NCBI GenBank assembly: GCA_947381415.1
Contig: CANCVB010000004.1
Coordinates: forward strand, 1-64,000
DNA length: 64,000 bases
Source of the DNA: Burkholderiales bacterium
GTDB lineage: Bacteria > Pseudomonadota > Gammaproteobacteria > Burkholderiales > Burkholderiaceae_C
Reading direction: 5' to 3'
The notes under the pieces: model-generated
Told to the model about the DNA's origin: nothing
Seen by the model: only the letters and a program-made list of their open reading frames with translations
The model's database searches: none
Program-made: the position numbers and the translations under genes
Shown: in pieces, positions 36,832-49,442 of the stretch
Numbering within the stretch: position 1 is the stretch's first letter
Layout of the letters: every line of letters begins with the position of its first letter

Positions 36832-37793
36832 AAAAGCTGTGTGTGTTTTTCGTTGGTGTGTGGAGCTGTTTGATCGGCAACGCATTGGCACAAAGCTATC
36901 CCACCAAACCGATTCGATTGGTGGTGCCTTTTGCGGCGGGCGGCACCACCGACTTGATGGCGCGTATCGTGGCTGAACCCTTGGGCAAACTGCTGGGGCA
37001 AGCCGTGGTGGTAGACAACAAAGCGGGTGGCGGCGGTGTGATGGGAGCCGCAGAGCTTGCCCGTGCCGCACCCGACGGTTACACATTGGGTTTGGCCACG
37101 GCATCGAGCACAGCCACCAATCCGGCACTCAACCCCAAGGTGCCTTATGACCCATTGAAAGATTTTTCACCCATCATCAACATGGCCGCTACCCCGAATG
37201 TGTTGGCTGTCAACCCTGCTTTTCCGGCCAAAGACTTTGCCGGCTTGCTGGCTGAACTGCGCCGCAAACCCGGTCAATACGACTACGCTTCGTCGGGTAC
37301 GGGGGGCATCGGCCATTTGCAAATGGAGTTGTTCAAAAGCCTGACCCATACCTTTGTGGTTCACATTCCTTACAGCGGCGGGGGACCTGCTTTGCGCGAC
37401 ACCGTCGGCGGGCAGGTGATGGTGATTTTTGACAACCTGCCCTCTGCCATGCCGCACATCAAAGACAAGCGACTCATCGCCATGGCAGTGGCTTCGCCCG
37501 AGCGCCTGCCTGACTTACCAGGTGTTCCCACCTTCAAAGAACTGGGGCTTGAGCCTGTCAACCGACCCGCGTTTTATGGCATCTATGGCCCCAAAGCCAT
37601 GCCTAAAGAGTTGGTGCAAAAGCTCAACGCCGCGGTGTTGAAAGTGTTGCAAGACCCCGCGGTCGTCAAACGCATCGAGGCCACAGGGTCCAAGGTGATT
37701 GCCAATACCCCTGAGCAATTTGCCCAACAGCTAAAGGTGGAATTTGAGGTTTACAAAAAGGTGGTCGATGCCCAAAAACTCAAGCTCGACTGA
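36828..37793 (+). CDS. Bug-family solute-binding receptor (TctC-like)
   Basis: A 321-residue periplasmic binding protein of the Bug family, abundant in Burkholderiales and related to TctC of tripartite tricarboxylate transporters. Residues 1-20 form a signal peptide ending in GNALAQS. Family motifs are YPTKPIRLVVPFAAGGTTD near residue 22 and KAGGGGVMGAAELARAAPDG near residue 64. Ligands of such proteins are varied carboxylates and amides; this one's is unknown. It overlaps murB by four bases and contains the xerD start in its last codons. No tctA or tctB genes are nearby. Confidence 0.9.
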   Translation: MKKLCVFFVGVWSCLIGNALAQSYPTKPIRLVVPFAAGGTTDLMARIVAEPLGKLLGQAVVVDNKAGGGGVMGAAELARAAPDGYTLGLATASSTATNPALNPKVPYDPLKDFSPIINMAATPNVLAVNPAFPAKDFAGLLAELRRKPGQYDYASSGTGGIGHLQMELFKSLTHTFVVHIPYSGGGPALRDTVGGQVMVIFDNLPSAMPHIKDKRLIAMAVASPERLPDLPGVPTFKELGLEPVNRPAFYGIYGPKAMPKELVQKLNAAVLKVLQDPAVVKRIEATGSKVIANTPEQFAQQLKVEFEVYKKVVDAQKLKLD

Positions 37794-38676
37794 GCAGCAC
37801 CCTTTGGTGGATGCTTTCATCGATGCCTTGTGGCTGGAGGACGGTTTGTCGCCCAATACCTTGGCCGCTTACCGCCGCGATATGCAGGGTTTCGCTGCAT
37901 GGTTGAAGACGCAAGAACTGACACTTGCGCAAGCAGGCGAACACGACGTACAAGCGTATTTTGCCGATCACTTTGACCAAACCCGCGCCAGTACCGCCAA
38001 CCGGCGTTTGACAGTGTTGCGGCGCTTTTACCAATGGGCTTTGCGTGACAAACACCTTCTCACGGACCCCACTTTAAAGCTGCTGACGGCGCGCCAAGCC
38101 CCGCGTTTGCCAAAAACCCTCAGTGAATCACAGGTTGAAGCCTTGCTGGGTGCGCCCAATACCGAGACCGCTTTAGGTTTGCGCGACCGCGCCATGTTGG
38201 AGTTGCTGTATGCCAGCGGATTACGGGTCAGCGAGTTGGTCAGCCTTCCCATGTTGTCATTGAATATGCGCGAAGCTGTGTTGCGCATCACCGGCAAAGG
38301 TAACAAAGAGCGCTTGGTGCCTTTTGGCGAAGAAGCCGCCGATAGCTTGCAACAGTACTTAAGCCAAGCACGCATGGTGTTGCTTGGGCAACAGACATCG
38401 TCAGCCGTCTTTGTTACCCAGCAAGGTGCAGCCATGTCGCGTGTGATGTTTTGGAAATTGGTCAAAAAATATGCGCTTTTGGCTGGCATCCATGTGCCTT
38501 TGTCGCCGCACACTTTGCGCCATGCGTTTGCCACCCATTTGCTCAACCACGGCGCCGACCTGCGTGCGGTGCAAATGCTGTTGGGGCATTCCGATATTTC
38601 CACCACCACCATTTACACCCATGTGGCGCGCGAGCGATTGAAAGCTTTACACGCCCAGCATCACCCACGCGGTTAA
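37768..38676 (+). CDS. xerD: Tyrosine recombinase XerD
   Basis: A 302-residue site-specific recombinase that, with XerC, resolves chromosome dimers at dif. Catalytic residues are in place: Arg in YASGLRVSELVSL near residue 150, Lys in ITGKGNKERLVPF, His-X-X-Arg in SPHTLRHAFATHLLNHG near residue 246, and the final LGHSDISTTTIYTHVA with His and Tyr. The ATG at 37768 gives the usual N-terminus and has AAGG upstream; it overlaps the Bug-receptor gene by 26 bases. The family cannot be fixed as XerD rather than XerC without alignment, but the sequence favours XerD. Confidence 0.9.
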   Translation: MPKNSSSTEQHPLVDAFIDALWLEDGLSPNTLAAYRRDMQGFAAWLKTQELTLAQAGEHDVQAYFADHFDQTRASTANRRLTVLRRFYQWALRDKHLLTDPTLKLLTARQAPRLPKTLSESQVEALLGAPNTETALGLRDRAMLELLYASGLRVSELVSLPMLSLNMREAVLRITGKGNKERLVPFGEEAADSLQQYLSQARMVLLGQQTSSAVFVTQQGAAMSRVMFWKLVKKYALLAGIHVPLSPHTLRHAFATHLLNHGADLRAVQMLLGHSDISTTTIYTHVARERLKALHAQHHPRG

Positions 38677-38677
38677 G

Positions 38678-39502
38678 TCAAGAAGGCGTGGCTTCTGTCA
38701 GCCGTTGCGCCAACAACCAATCGATCTCGTCAGGGGTAAAGCCTGCTTGCAAACGCGCTGAGGTGTTGAAGGGCGGTTTCAAGCGGGGTGCTGCATGGCG
38801 TTGAACCAAGACAGGGTAATGGCTTAAAGGGTCAAGGCCTTGCGCGGCACATAAGTACCTGAACCAGTGGTTGCCAATCGCCACATGGCCTACTTCGTCA
38901 CGCAAAATCGTGTCAAGAATGGGCTGAAAAGCTGTGGCATGGGGAGACGACGACAGCAACAACTTCGCTTGTATCAAGGGGGTGGCATCCAAACCACGGG
39001 CCTCCAAGGTGCGTGGCACCAAGGCCATGCGAGCCAGCACATCGTCAGCGGTTTTTTCACACATCGACCACAAACCATCGTGGGCGGCAAAGTCGCCATA
39101 CGCATGGCCCATCGTGCCAAGCAAGGTCTGCAGCAATCCAAAATGGGTGGATTCTTCATAGGCTACGCGCAACCAGTCTTGGTAATACGCAGGCGGCAAG
39201 CCCGCAAAGCGCCAAATCGCATCAAGTGCCAAATTGATGGCATTGAATTCGATATGGCAAACCGAATGCACCAAAGCCGCCAAGCCTGTGTCGGTATGGA
39301 CGGAGCGCTGGGGTACCTGCTGCGGGTTGCGCAGCTCGGGTTTGGCAGGCCTGCCTGGCGCTCGGTGAGAGGGGTCTTGCAGTGGCTGCTGGGTGTGTAA
39401 AGCCAAGGTCTCGCGAAGTGCCCATAGCTGTTGCACCGCCTGTACTTTCTCAGCGGCTTGGGTTTCACACAATGCCCGATAGGCGGCTTCTCGCAATTCC
39501 AT
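38678..39502 (-). CDS. DUF455 ferritin-like protein
   Basis: A 274-residue protein of the DUF455 group, related to the ferritin-like/MiaE fold. Glu and His residues that could bind a di-metal site are visible in [14 protein letters not shown] near residue 97, [11 protein letters not shown] near residue 130 and [13 protein letters not shown] near residue 208. The function is not established. The ATG at 39502 has a TACAAT seven bases upstream on its strand; a longer frame would overlap the divergent gene. It converges with xerD, leaving one base. Confidence 0.82.
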   Translation of the reverse strand: MELREAAYRALCETQAAEKVQAVQQLWALRETLALHTQQPLQDPSHRAPGRPAKPELRNPQQVPQRSVHTDTGLAALVHSVCHIEFNAINLALDAIWRFAGLPPAYYQDWLRVAYEESTHFGLLQTLLGTMGHAYGDFAAHDGLWSMCEKTADDVLARMALVPRTLEARGLDATPLIQAKLLLSSSPHATAFQPILDTILRDEVGHVAIGNHWFRYLCAAQGLDPLSHYPVLVQRHAAPRLKPPFNTSARLQAGFTPDEIDWLLAQRLTEATPS

Positions 39503-39503
39503 C

Positions 39504-39517
39504 TCTACAATTGTAGA
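39504..39517. promoter_or_regulatory. Palindromic divergent -10 element
   Basis: TCTACAATTGTAGA is a perfect 14-bp palindrome in the 37-bp gap between the DUF455 and gamma-carbonic anhydrase genes. It holds TACAAT on both strands (plus 39506-39511, minus 39515-39510). The minus copy ends seven bases before the DUF455 ATG; the plus copy would give a leader of about 22 bases for the other gene. Confidence 0.65.
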
Positions 39518-39539
39518 AACCTTAACGAACGGCTTACCC

Positions 39540-40064
39540 ATGGCAATCTACCAACTTGACGAGCACACCCCCCGCATCGATCCCAGCGCATGGGTGGCTG
39601 ACTCTGCCCATGTGATGGGTGCCATTACCTTGGAGGCCAACACCAGCGTATGGTTTGGCGCGGTATTGCGTGGTGACACCGAAACCATCCATATTGGCGA
39701 GGGCAGCAATGTGCAAGATTTGGCTGTGATCCATGCGGACAACGGCTTGCCCGTGGTGGTGGGTAAGAACGTGACGGTGGGTCACCAAGTCATGCTGCAT
39801 GGTTGCACCATTGGCGACGAGAGTCTGATTGGCATTGCGGCCGTGGTGTTGAATGGCGCACGCATTGGCCGCCATTGCGTGGTGGGGGCAGGCTCGGTGG
39901 TGACCGAGGGCAAAGAATTTCCCGATGGCAGCCTCATCATGGGCACGCCTGCCAAGGTGGTGCGCCCACTCACCCCTGAACAAATTGAGGGCTTGCGCAT
40001 GAGTGCCAAGCACTACCGAAGCAATGCTTTGCGCTTCCAAAACGGATTGAAAAAAATCGCATGA
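39540..40064 (+). CDS. Gamma-carbonic anhydrase family protein
   Basis: A 174-residue left-handed beta-helix protein of the YrdA/CaiE gamma-carbonic anhydrase group, with hexapeptide repeats throughout. Zn-ligand histidines expected for the family appear in [16 protein letters not shown] near residue 65, [15 protein letters not shown] near residue 82. Many members have no shown carbonic anhydrase activity, so the reaction is uncertain. It overlaps the Hsp33 gene by four bases (ATGA). Confidence 0.9.
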   Translation: MAIYQLDEHTPRIDPSAWVADSAHVMGAITLEANTSVWFGAVLRGDTETIHIGEGSNVQDLAVIHADNGLPVVVGKNVTVGHQVMLHGCTIGDESLIGIAAVVLNGARIGRHCVVGAGSVVTEGKEFPDGSLIMGTPAKVVRPLTPEQIEGLRMSAKHYRSNALRFQNGLKKIA

Positions 40065-41047
40065 GTGAACTGCACAAGTTTTTGTTTGAAGGCTTGCCCG
40101 TGAGGGGGGTATTGGTTCGCTTGACCGACAGTTGGCAAACGGTGTTGGCCAAACGTGCCGCCAATGCAGAGACGGGCGCCTACCCACCTGCGGTACGTGC
40201 CTTGTTGGGCGAGATGACGGCTGCGGCAGTGTTGATGCAAGCCAATATCAAATTCAATGGCGCTTTGGTTCTCCAAATGATGGGCGAAGGTCCCTTGAAA
40301 TTGGCGGTGGTCGAGGTGCAGTCTGACATGCGTTTTCGCGCTACCGCCAAAACCATTGGTGAGGTGCCACCAGGCATGGGGCTGGCTGACATGGCCAACC
40401 AGCGCAATTTGGGTCGCTGTGCCATCACCTTGGACCCCTTGGGGCGTCGTCCTGGGCAGCAACCCTACCAAGGCGTGGTGCCTTTGTATGACGACCACCG
40501 CGAACCCCTGAATCGCTTCAGCGATGTGTTGGCGCACTACATGCTGCAAAGCGAACAACTCGACACCTGTTTGGTGTTGGCAGCCAATGACGAGATCGCA
40601 GCTGGTTTGTTGATTCAACGCCTGCCTATGCACGGCGCAGCCAATTTAGCGGGGAAAGAAAGCATGGCGGATGAAGCTGAAATTGGTCGCAACGAAGACT
40701 ACAACCGCATCGCCATACTTGCGCAAAGTCTGACCAGCGAGGAATTGCTCACGCTGTCTGCTGACAAACTGTTGCACCGTTTGTTTTGGCAAGAAACCGT
40801 GCGTCGCTTTGAGCCGGCACCTGCCGATGAAACGCCGCGCTTTTCCTGCTCATGCAACCGAGAGCGCGTCAGCAATATGTTGCGCGGTTTGGGTCAAGAA
40901 GAGGCCAACAGTATCTTGTCCGAGCGCCCCTTGATTGAAGTGGGTTGCGATTTTTGCGGACAGCAATACCGCTATGACGCTGTCGATGCGGCCCAGTTGT
41001 TTGCCCAACAAACGCTTCAGCCCCCAGGCTCATCGGCTTTGCAATAA
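40061..41047 (+). CDS. hslO: Redox-regulated chaperone Hsp33
   Basis: A 328-residue holdase activated by oxidation: zinc release from four C-terminal cysteines unfolds the tail and exposes client-binding surface. The Cys pairs are CSC ([14 protein letters not shown]) near residue 267 and CxxC ([10 protein letters not shown]) near residue 300. The N-terminal domain opens with [18 protein letters not shown]. The end overlaps the convergent 137-residue gene by 18 bases. Confidence 0.95.
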   Translation: MSELHKFLFEGLPVRGVLVRLTDSWQTVLAKRAANAETGAYPPAVRALLGEMTAAAVLMQANIKFNGALVLQMMGEGPLKLAVVEVQSDMRFRATAKTIGEVPPGMGLADMANQRNLGRCAITLDPLGRRPGQQPYQGVVPLYDDHREPLNRFSDVLAHYMLQSEQLDTCLVLAANDEIAAGLLIQRLPMHGAANLAGKESMADEAEIGRNEDYNRIAILAQSLTSEELLTLSADKLLHRLFWQETVRRFEPAPADETPRFSCSCNRERVSNMLRGLGQEEANSILSERPLIEVGCDFCGQQYRYDAVDAAQLFAQQTLQPPGSSALQ

Positions 41048-41443
41048 GCCAGAGAAAAGCCGCAACTCACAGTCGGGATCGCTACAGGTTTCGCACACGC
41101 CTTGCCAGCGCACAGGCAGGGCTTGACGGGACAAGCCTGAGGCGGTTTCTGCAGGCAAGAGCGCGTGCAAGCATTGACGCAACAGTTCTTCACTGCTGCC
41201 GTGAATGACTTGGAAGGGCAATCCCTTGGACATCAAGAGTTGACGCCATGATGAGTGGATGTCATCGGGCAAGGGACTGGCGCAAAGCAAAATACGCGCG
41301 TGCGCAGGCGGCACTGCAAACCCTTGCGTCCCCTTGGGGATATGTATTTGGGCTGGCTGATCCACAGAACCCAGCGCTTGCGTTAATGCACTGGCCAAGT
41401 GTTGCAGACGGGGCAGTGACAGCCCAAGCAACACAATGTCCAT
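41030..41443 (-). CDS. Conserved-looking 137-residue protein with Cys-rich tail
   Basis: A soluble protein that I cannot assign. The N-terminus DIVLLGLSLPRLQHLASAL is hydrophobic-amphipathic, and the C-terminal end carries CETCSDPDCELR, a Cys-X2-Cys-X4-Cys cluster that could bind metal, close to residue 122. The ATG at 41443 lies 7 bases after the ftsB stop, placing it in the eno-ftsB operon. Its last 18 bases overlap the hslO stop on the other strand. Confidence 0.7.
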   Translation of the reverse strand: MDIVLLGLSLPRLQHLASALTQALGSVDQPAQIHIPKGTQGFAVPPAHARILLCASPLPDDIHSSWRQLLMSKGLPFQVIHGSSEELLRQCLHALLPAETASGLSRQALPVRWQGVCETCSDPDCELRLFSGLLQSR

Positions 41444-41450
41444 GGCCGCC

Positions 41451-41723
41451 CTATTTGGCGATTTGGACAAAGAGTTCGTTGGGTTTGACCATGCCGATTT
41501 CAGAACGGGCGCGTTCTTCCACCATCTCCATGCCGTCGCGCAAGTCGCGCAGTTCGGCACGCATGCGTTGCAGCTTTAATTCGGCTTGGTTGTTTTGCGC
41601 GATTTGCGCTTCGTACTGCTGCCGAAGCCGCCAAACATCGGGAACGCTGCCACGACCAAACCACAACTGCAGTTGCAATACAACCAGCAAGCTGAGCAAA
41701 ATGAGTGGAACGGGACGACGCAT
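41451..41723 (-). CDS. ftsB: Cell division protein FtsB
   Basis: A 90-residue bitopic membrane protein. A single N-terminal helix (about residues 6-23, VPLILLSLLVVLQLQLWFG) precedes a periplasmic coiled coil near 30-70 with many Gln, Glu and Leu. FtsB joins FtsL and FtsQ in the divisome and helps activate septal cell-wall synthesis. The terminal ERARSEIGMVKPNELFVQI is a family mark. The position just after eno is conserved in proteobacteria. Confidence 0.93.
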   Translation of the reverse strand: MRRPVPLILLSLLVVLQLQLWFGRGSVPDVWRLRQQYEAQIAQNNQAELKLQRMRAELRDLRDGMEMVEERARSEIGMVKPNELFVQIAK

Positions 41724-41744
41724 GGGAACAGCTTCAGGTCGGTT

Positions 41745-43082
<1,338 letters not shown>

Positions 43083-43087
43083 TCAAA

Positions 43088-45659
<2,572 letters not shown>

Positions 45660-45682
45660 GGGGCTCTGCTACATTGCGCCCC

Positions 45683-46906
45683 ATGAGTGAGTTGTTCAAC
45701 AAACATATCGTGCTGGGCTTGAGTGGCGGTATCGCTTGCTACAAAGCCGCAGAATTGTGCCGTGCCTTGGTTAAAGAGGGGGCGACGGTTCAGGTCGTGA
45801 TGACCGAGGCTGCCGCACAATTTGTCACCCCGGTGACCATGCAAGCCCTCTCCAACCGACCCGTTTATGTGTCGCAATGGGATCCTCGCGAACCCAACAA
45901 CATGGCGCATATCAACCTGAGCCGAGAAGCCGACGCCATTTTGGTGGCGCCTGCCAGCGCTGATTTCATGGCCAAACTCTTGCATGGCCGAGCCGATGAT
46001 TTGCTCAGCCTGATGTGCTTGGCCAGACCGCTGGACGAGGTTCCCCTGTTGCTGGCCCCGGCCATGAACAAGGAGATGTGGTCGCATCCGGCCACCCAGC
46101 GCAACATGGCTCAATTGCGCCAAGACGGCGCCCTGGTGTTGGGCGTGGGCCAAGGTGACCAAGCCTGTGGTGAGGTCGGTGACGGCAGAATGCGAGAGCC
46201 TGCTGAATTGCTGTACGAGCTCGTCGCTTTGTTCCAAGCCAAGGTTTTGTTGGGGAAAAGAGTGCTGATCAGCGCAGGTCCGACCTTTGAAGCGATTGAT
46301 CCCGTGCGTGGCATTACCAATTTGTCCAGCGGAAAAATGGGTTTTGCCCTGGCGCGCGCAGCCCATGAAGCCGGGGCGCAGGTCCATGTGGTGGCTGGCC
46401 CTGTCAGTTTGCCCACGCCTGATGGCGTTGAGCGCACCGATGTACGGTCTGCTTTGCAAATGCATGACGCGGTGATGTCCCAGATCGAGCGTGCCGATGT
46501 GTTTATTGCCACAGCCGCAGTGGCCGATTGGCGGGTGGCTCAGGTGGCGGGAGAAAAAATCAAAAAAAGCCAAGAGGGCTTGCCTGACTTTGAATGGGTT
46601 GAAAACCCCGACATCTTGGCCGATGTTGCCGCCAGCCCCCGAGCCCAATCGGGCGCGTTGTACTGCGTGGGCTTTGCCGCAGAAACCCAGTATTTGCAGG
46701 CCCAAGCGCAGGCCAAGCGCGTGCGTAAAGGCGTGCCATTGATGGTGGGCAATTTGGGCCCAGCCACGTTTGGGCAAGACGACAATGCCTTGTTGGTGAT
46801 CGACGCCCAAGGGACTCAAGAGTTGCCGCGTGCCGCCAAACTCACATTGGCTCGGCAGTTGGTGGCAGACATTGCCAAGCGTATTTCTGTCAAGGAGAAC
46901 CCATGA
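45683..46906 (+). CDS. coaBC: Bifunctional phosphopantothenoylcysteine decarboxylase/synthetase
   Basis: A 407-residue enzyme of coenzyme A synthesis that couples cysteine to 4'-phosphopantothenate (CoaB, C-terminal) and decarboxylates the product with FMN (CoaC, N-terminal). CoaC motifs are [19 protein letters not shown] near residue 11, the active-site [20 protein letters not shown] and APAMNKEMW near residue 125. CoaB begins about residue 190 with [20 protein letters not shown]. The ATG at 45683 fits the family start; TACATT ends seven bases earlier and no ribosome binding site is seen. It overlaps dut by four bases. Confidence 0.96.
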   Translation: MSELFNKHIVLGLSGGIACYKAAELCRALVKEGATVQVVMTEAAAQFVTPVTMQALSNRPVYVSQWDPREPNNMAHINLSREADAILVAPASADFMAKLLHGRADDLLSLMCLARPLDEVPLLLAPAMNKEMWSHPATQRNMAQLRQDGALVLGVGQGDQACGEVGDGRMREPAELLYELVALFQAKVLLGKRVLISAGPTFEAIDPVRGITNLSSGKMGFALARAAHEAGAQVHVVAGPVSLPTPDGVERTDVRSALQMHDAVMSQIERADVFIATAAVADWRVAQVAGEKIKKSQEGLPDFEWVENPDILADVAASPRAQSGALYCVGFAAETQYLQAQAQAKRVRKGVPLMVGNLGPATFGQDDNALLVIDAQGTQELPRAAKLTLARQLVADIAKRISVKENP

Positions 46907-47352
46907 AGTTGGATGTCAAAATCATGGATGCCCGTTTGCGCGGCATGATGCCCAACTACGCAACGCTGGGCAGTGCCGGTTTGGATTTGCGTGCGTGTTT
47001 GGAAAACGCGTTGACCTTGCAACCCAATGCGTGGCAATTGGTACCCACTGGCATGGCCATCCATTTACAAGATCCCCATTACGCCGCATTGATACTTCCA
47101 CGCTCGGGTTTAGGTCACAAACACGGCATCGTGTTGGGGAACTTGGTGGGGTTGATCGACAGCGATTACCAAGGCCAACTGATGGTCAGTGCATGGAACC
47201 GCAGCGACGTGGCCTTCACCATTGAACCCATGGAACGCATTGCCCAGTTGGTGATCGTTCCAGTCGTGCAAGCGCAATTCAATGTGGTGGATGAATTCGC
47301 CCAAAGCACACAACGGGGAGCAGGCGGCTACGGCTCTACCGGCAAACAGTAG
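46903..47352 (+). CDS. dut: dUTP diphosphatase
   Basis: A 149-residue trimeric enzyme that hydrolyses dUTP to dUMP, keeping uracil out of DNA. All five family motifs can be followed, including [10 protein letters not shown] near residue 25, [12 protein letters not shown] near residue 65, [17 protein letters not shown] near residue 84, and the mobile C-terminal [17 protein letters not shown] precedes the ATG. It is coupled to coaBC, a common proteobacterial pair. Confidence 0.97.
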   Translation: MKLDVKIMDARLRGMMPNYATLGSAGLDLRACLENALTLQPNAWQLVPTGMAIHLQDPHYAALILPRSGLGHKHGIVLGNLVGLIDSDYQGQLMVSAWNRSDVAFTIEPMERIAQLVIVPVVQAQFNVVDEFAQSTQRGAGGYGSTGKQ

Positions 47353-47363
47353 TTCTGTTGCTC

Positions 47364-47885
47364 TCAGTGCAAGGTGTCGTTACCTGGCAAGCTGGGCAGG
47401 GTAAAAAAACCCGAGCCACAGCTACCATGGGTTTTTTCTTGCTGTGTAGCGGCTCTGACGCCAGTAATGGTTAGCGAAATGCGCAACGCCATGCCAGCCA
47501 AGGGATGGTTGCCGTCCAACACCACATGCTCTGGGTAGACGTCAGTGACCGTATAAATCACATCTTTGGGCGCGTCTGGGCTGCAATCGGGTGGAAGGGC
47601 GTGTCCCTCAATCGTCATGCCCTCTTCAAGTTCGGCAGGAAACGCGTGACGGGGCTCTAAAAAAATCAGCTCTTCGTCAAAATCGCCAAAAGCCTCTTCA
47701 GGCTCTAAGTGCAAGTCGAGTTGGTCACCCAACTGGTGGTCTTGCAAAGCCACTTGGATTTTGTCTAGCAAATCATGGCCACCCAGGTAAAACTCCACAG
47801 GGTCGTCAAGTTCGTCCAAGATATGCCCTTGGGCATCTTTGAGTACCCAAGTCAGGGCAACAACGCAGTCTGGTGTTATGTTCAT
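47364..47885 (-). CDS. SlyD-like FKBP-type peptidyl-prolyl isomerase
   Basis: A 173-residue FKBP-type prolyl isomerase and chaperone with the SlyD pattern: ALTWVLKDAQGHILDEL at the start, the FYLGGHDLLDKIQVALQDHQ loop near residue 32, and EAFGDFDEELIFLEPRHAFP leading into an inserted chaperone domain, followed by NHPLAGMALRISLTITGVRAA. The His-rich metal-binding tail of enteric SlyD is absent; the C-terminus instead reads GSCGSGFFTL. Its promoter appears to overlap the start codon of the divergent gene. Confidence 0.88.
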   Translation of the reverse strand: MNITPDCVVALTWVLKDAQGHILDELDDPVEFYLGGHDLLDKIQVALQDHQLGDQLDLHLEPEEAFGDFDEELIFLEPRHAFPAELEEGMTIEGHALPPDCSPDAPKDVIYTVTDVYPEHVVLDGNHPLAGMALRISLTITGVRAATQQEKTHGSCGSGFFTLPSLPGNDTLH

Positions 47886-47893
47886 GGGGCAGA

Positions 47894-47922
47894 ATTGTCG
47901 CAGTTTGGAGAAACGTTTTGAA
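47894..47922 (-). promoter_or_regulatory. slyD-like gene promoter
   Basis: On the minus strand TTCAAA (47922-47917) and GACAAT (47899-47894) are 17 bases apart. The -10 ends eight bases before the ATG at 47885. The -35 overlaps the proposed TTG start of the divergent L16 hydroxylase gene. Confidence 0.5.
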
Positions 47923-49069
47923 AAAGTCCTTGCCTCACCCTTTGTTGGGTCATTTCAGTGCCGAGACTTTCATGCGCCGCTATTGGCAAAAAAAACCGCT
48001 GTTGATTCGCCAAGCGGTTCCCGACATACACCCCTTGCTGAGCAGGACGCAGTTGTTTGCATTGGCGCAATCTGAGGATGTCGAATCGCGTTTGGTGATC
48101 CATGATGCCAACACAGGTCATTGGCGAGTGAAATCTGGGCCATTCAACCGACGCAGCTTACCCCCTATGTCACAAAGCCATTGGACACTTTTGGTGCAAG
48201 GGGTGGACCTGCACGATGACCAAGTGGCGCAACTCAGAGACCAATTTCGTTTCATTCCTGACGCGCGTCTTGACGATGTCATGATCAGTTATGCCACCGA
48301 TCAGGGAGGCGTAGGCCCCCACTTTGACAGCTACGATGTTTTTTTATTGCAAGTGCACGGACAGCGCCGTTGGCGCATCAGTCAGCAACAAGATCTCTCT
48401 TTGCGTGACGATACGCCATTGAAAGTATTGCGGCGTTTTAAGGCGCAAGAGACGTGGGTGCTCAACCCGGGGGACATGCTGTATTTGCCACCGCATTGCG
48501 CCCATGAGGGGGTTGCAATGGGTGAGTGCATGACTTACTCCATCGGATTCAAAGCGGAAACACCTCAAGCATTGGCGCAACAACTGCTTCCCCGATTGGC
48601 AGATGTGTCCAAGAATGAATCAGCCCGCTACCGCGACCGATTGCAAGTCGCCACCGAGCAGCCGGCGCGTATTCCAGTCCAGTTACAGGCATTTGCCCAA
48701 CAAGCGCTGTTGCATGCTTTGCAACAAAAGCATGCCAGTGACAATGTGTTGGGCGAGTGGTTAAGTGAACCCAAAGCACAGGTTTGGTTTGAAACGCAAG
48801 GCCCCCAAGACTTGCAACAAGGCGTTGTGTTGGACCGCAAAACCAAAATGCTGTATGACCAACGCTGCATTTATATCAATGGCGAAAGTTGGCGTTGTGC
48901 AGGCGCTGACGCGCGTATGTTGCATTTGTTGGCTGACAAAAAAATGCTAAAAAGTCAACAAATTCAACGCTCCAGTGATACTCTTGTTGAATTGCTGCAG
49001 GAATGGTTGCAAGCTGGTTGGATACACCCCATCATTCATAAAAAAGAGACCCTAGGCCTTGGCGGATAA
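47918..49069 (+). CDS. roxA: JmjC/cupin ribosomal protein L16 arginine hydroxylase (RoxA/YcfD-like)
   Basis: A 383-residue Fe(II)/2-oxoglutarate-dependent oxygenase of the RoxA (YcfD) family, which hydroxylates an arginine of ribosomal protein L16 in E. coli. The double-stranded beta-helix holds the iron ligands His and Asp in VGPHFDSYDVFLLQVHGQRR near residue 130, and a further His in LPPHCAHEGVA near residue 175. A winged-helix-like tail follows. The TTG at 47918 is chosen as start because GGAG lies seven bases upstream and the family N-terminus begins there; no suitable ATG exists. Confidence 0.88.
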   Translation: MKKSLPHPLLGHFSAETFMRRYWQKKPLLIRQAVPDIHPLLSRTQLFALAQSEDVESRLVIHDANTGHWRVKSGPFNRRSLPPMSQSHWTLLVQGVDLHDDQVAQLRDQFRFIPDARLDDVMISYATDQGGVGPHFDSYDVFLLQVHGQRRWRISQQQDLSLRDDTPLKVLRRFKAQETWVLNPGDMLYLPPHCAHEGVAMGECMTYSIGFKAETPQALAQQLLPRLADVSKNESARYRDRLQVATEQPARIPVQLQAFAQQALLHALQQKHASDNVLGEWLSEPKAQVWFETQGPQDLQQGVVLDRKTKMLYDQRCIYINGESWRCAGADARMLHLLADKKMLKSQQIQRSSDTLVELLQEWLQAGWIHPIIHKKETLGLGG

Positions 49070-49087
49070 TCCATTCGGGAATTCACC

Positions 49088-49093
49088 TATAAT
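49088..49093 (+). promoter_or_regulatory. -10 element for the small lipoprotein gene
   Basis: A perfect TATAAT 112 bases before the ATG at 49206. The -35 region is weak. The resulting leader of about 105 bases contains TCGAAA/TTTCGA and ends with AAGGA (49195-49199) as the ribosome binding site. Confidence 0.55.
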
Positions 49094-49205
49094 AAGTGGC
49101 TGAGTTGAAGGAGCTTGAGTCCATCGGCTCGGTTGCATGTTGAGGTTTAGACCAATGCATGTGGCATCCCTCGAAATTTTTCGAAACTATCATTAAGGAA
49201 CCCCC

Positions 49206-49382
49206 ATGAAAAAATCACTCCTCTTGGCAACTTTGTTGGCTGCTGCTTTGGTCGCTTGCGGTAAAAAAGAAGCTCCTCCCGCACCTGCTGCTGCTCCTGC
49301 ACCTGCTGCTGAAGCACCCGCACCTGCTGCTGCACCCGCACCAGCTGCTCCCGCACCTGCTGCCGAAGGCGAGAAGAAGTAA
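49206..49382 (+). CDS. Small Pro/Ala-rich lipoprotein
   Basis: A 58-residue lipoprotein. Residues 1-17 form a lipoprotein signal peptide with lipobox LVAC (modified Cys near residue 17), followed by GKKEAPP and then only Ala, Pro and Glu in a roughly repeating APAA pattern to a terminal EGEKK. The mature part should be an extended tether lying outside the inner membrane or in the outer membrane. No enzyme function is possible at this size. It has its own promoter, a strong ribosome binding site and an intrinsic terminator, so it should be highly expressed. Similar short proteins occur in related bacteria. Confidence 0.85.
   Translation: MKKSLLLATLLAAALVACGKKEAPPAPAAAPAPAAEAPAPAAAPAPAAPAPAAEGEKK
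49281..49363 (+). repeat. Ala-Pro coding repeat
   Basis: An imperfect repeat of GCACCTGCTGC-type units encodes the APAA tract of the small lipoprotein. Such a tract can expand or contract by slippage. It also produces long, spurious open frames on the opposite strand. Confidence 0.7.
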
Positions 49383-49398
49383 TTTTTTCTGCTTCAAC

Positions 49399-49426
49399 AA
49401 AAGCCACCTTCGGGTGGCTTTTTTTT
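49399..49426 (+). terminator. Intrinsic terminator after the small lipoprotein gene
   Basis: AAAAGCCACC, a TTCG tetraloop, then GGTGGC and a run of eight T. The stem is closed by C-G, the most stable context for UUCG. It ends the lipoprotein transcript 16 bases after the stop codon. Confidence 0.93.
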
Positions 49427-49442
49427 GGCCTAACATTTGGCC

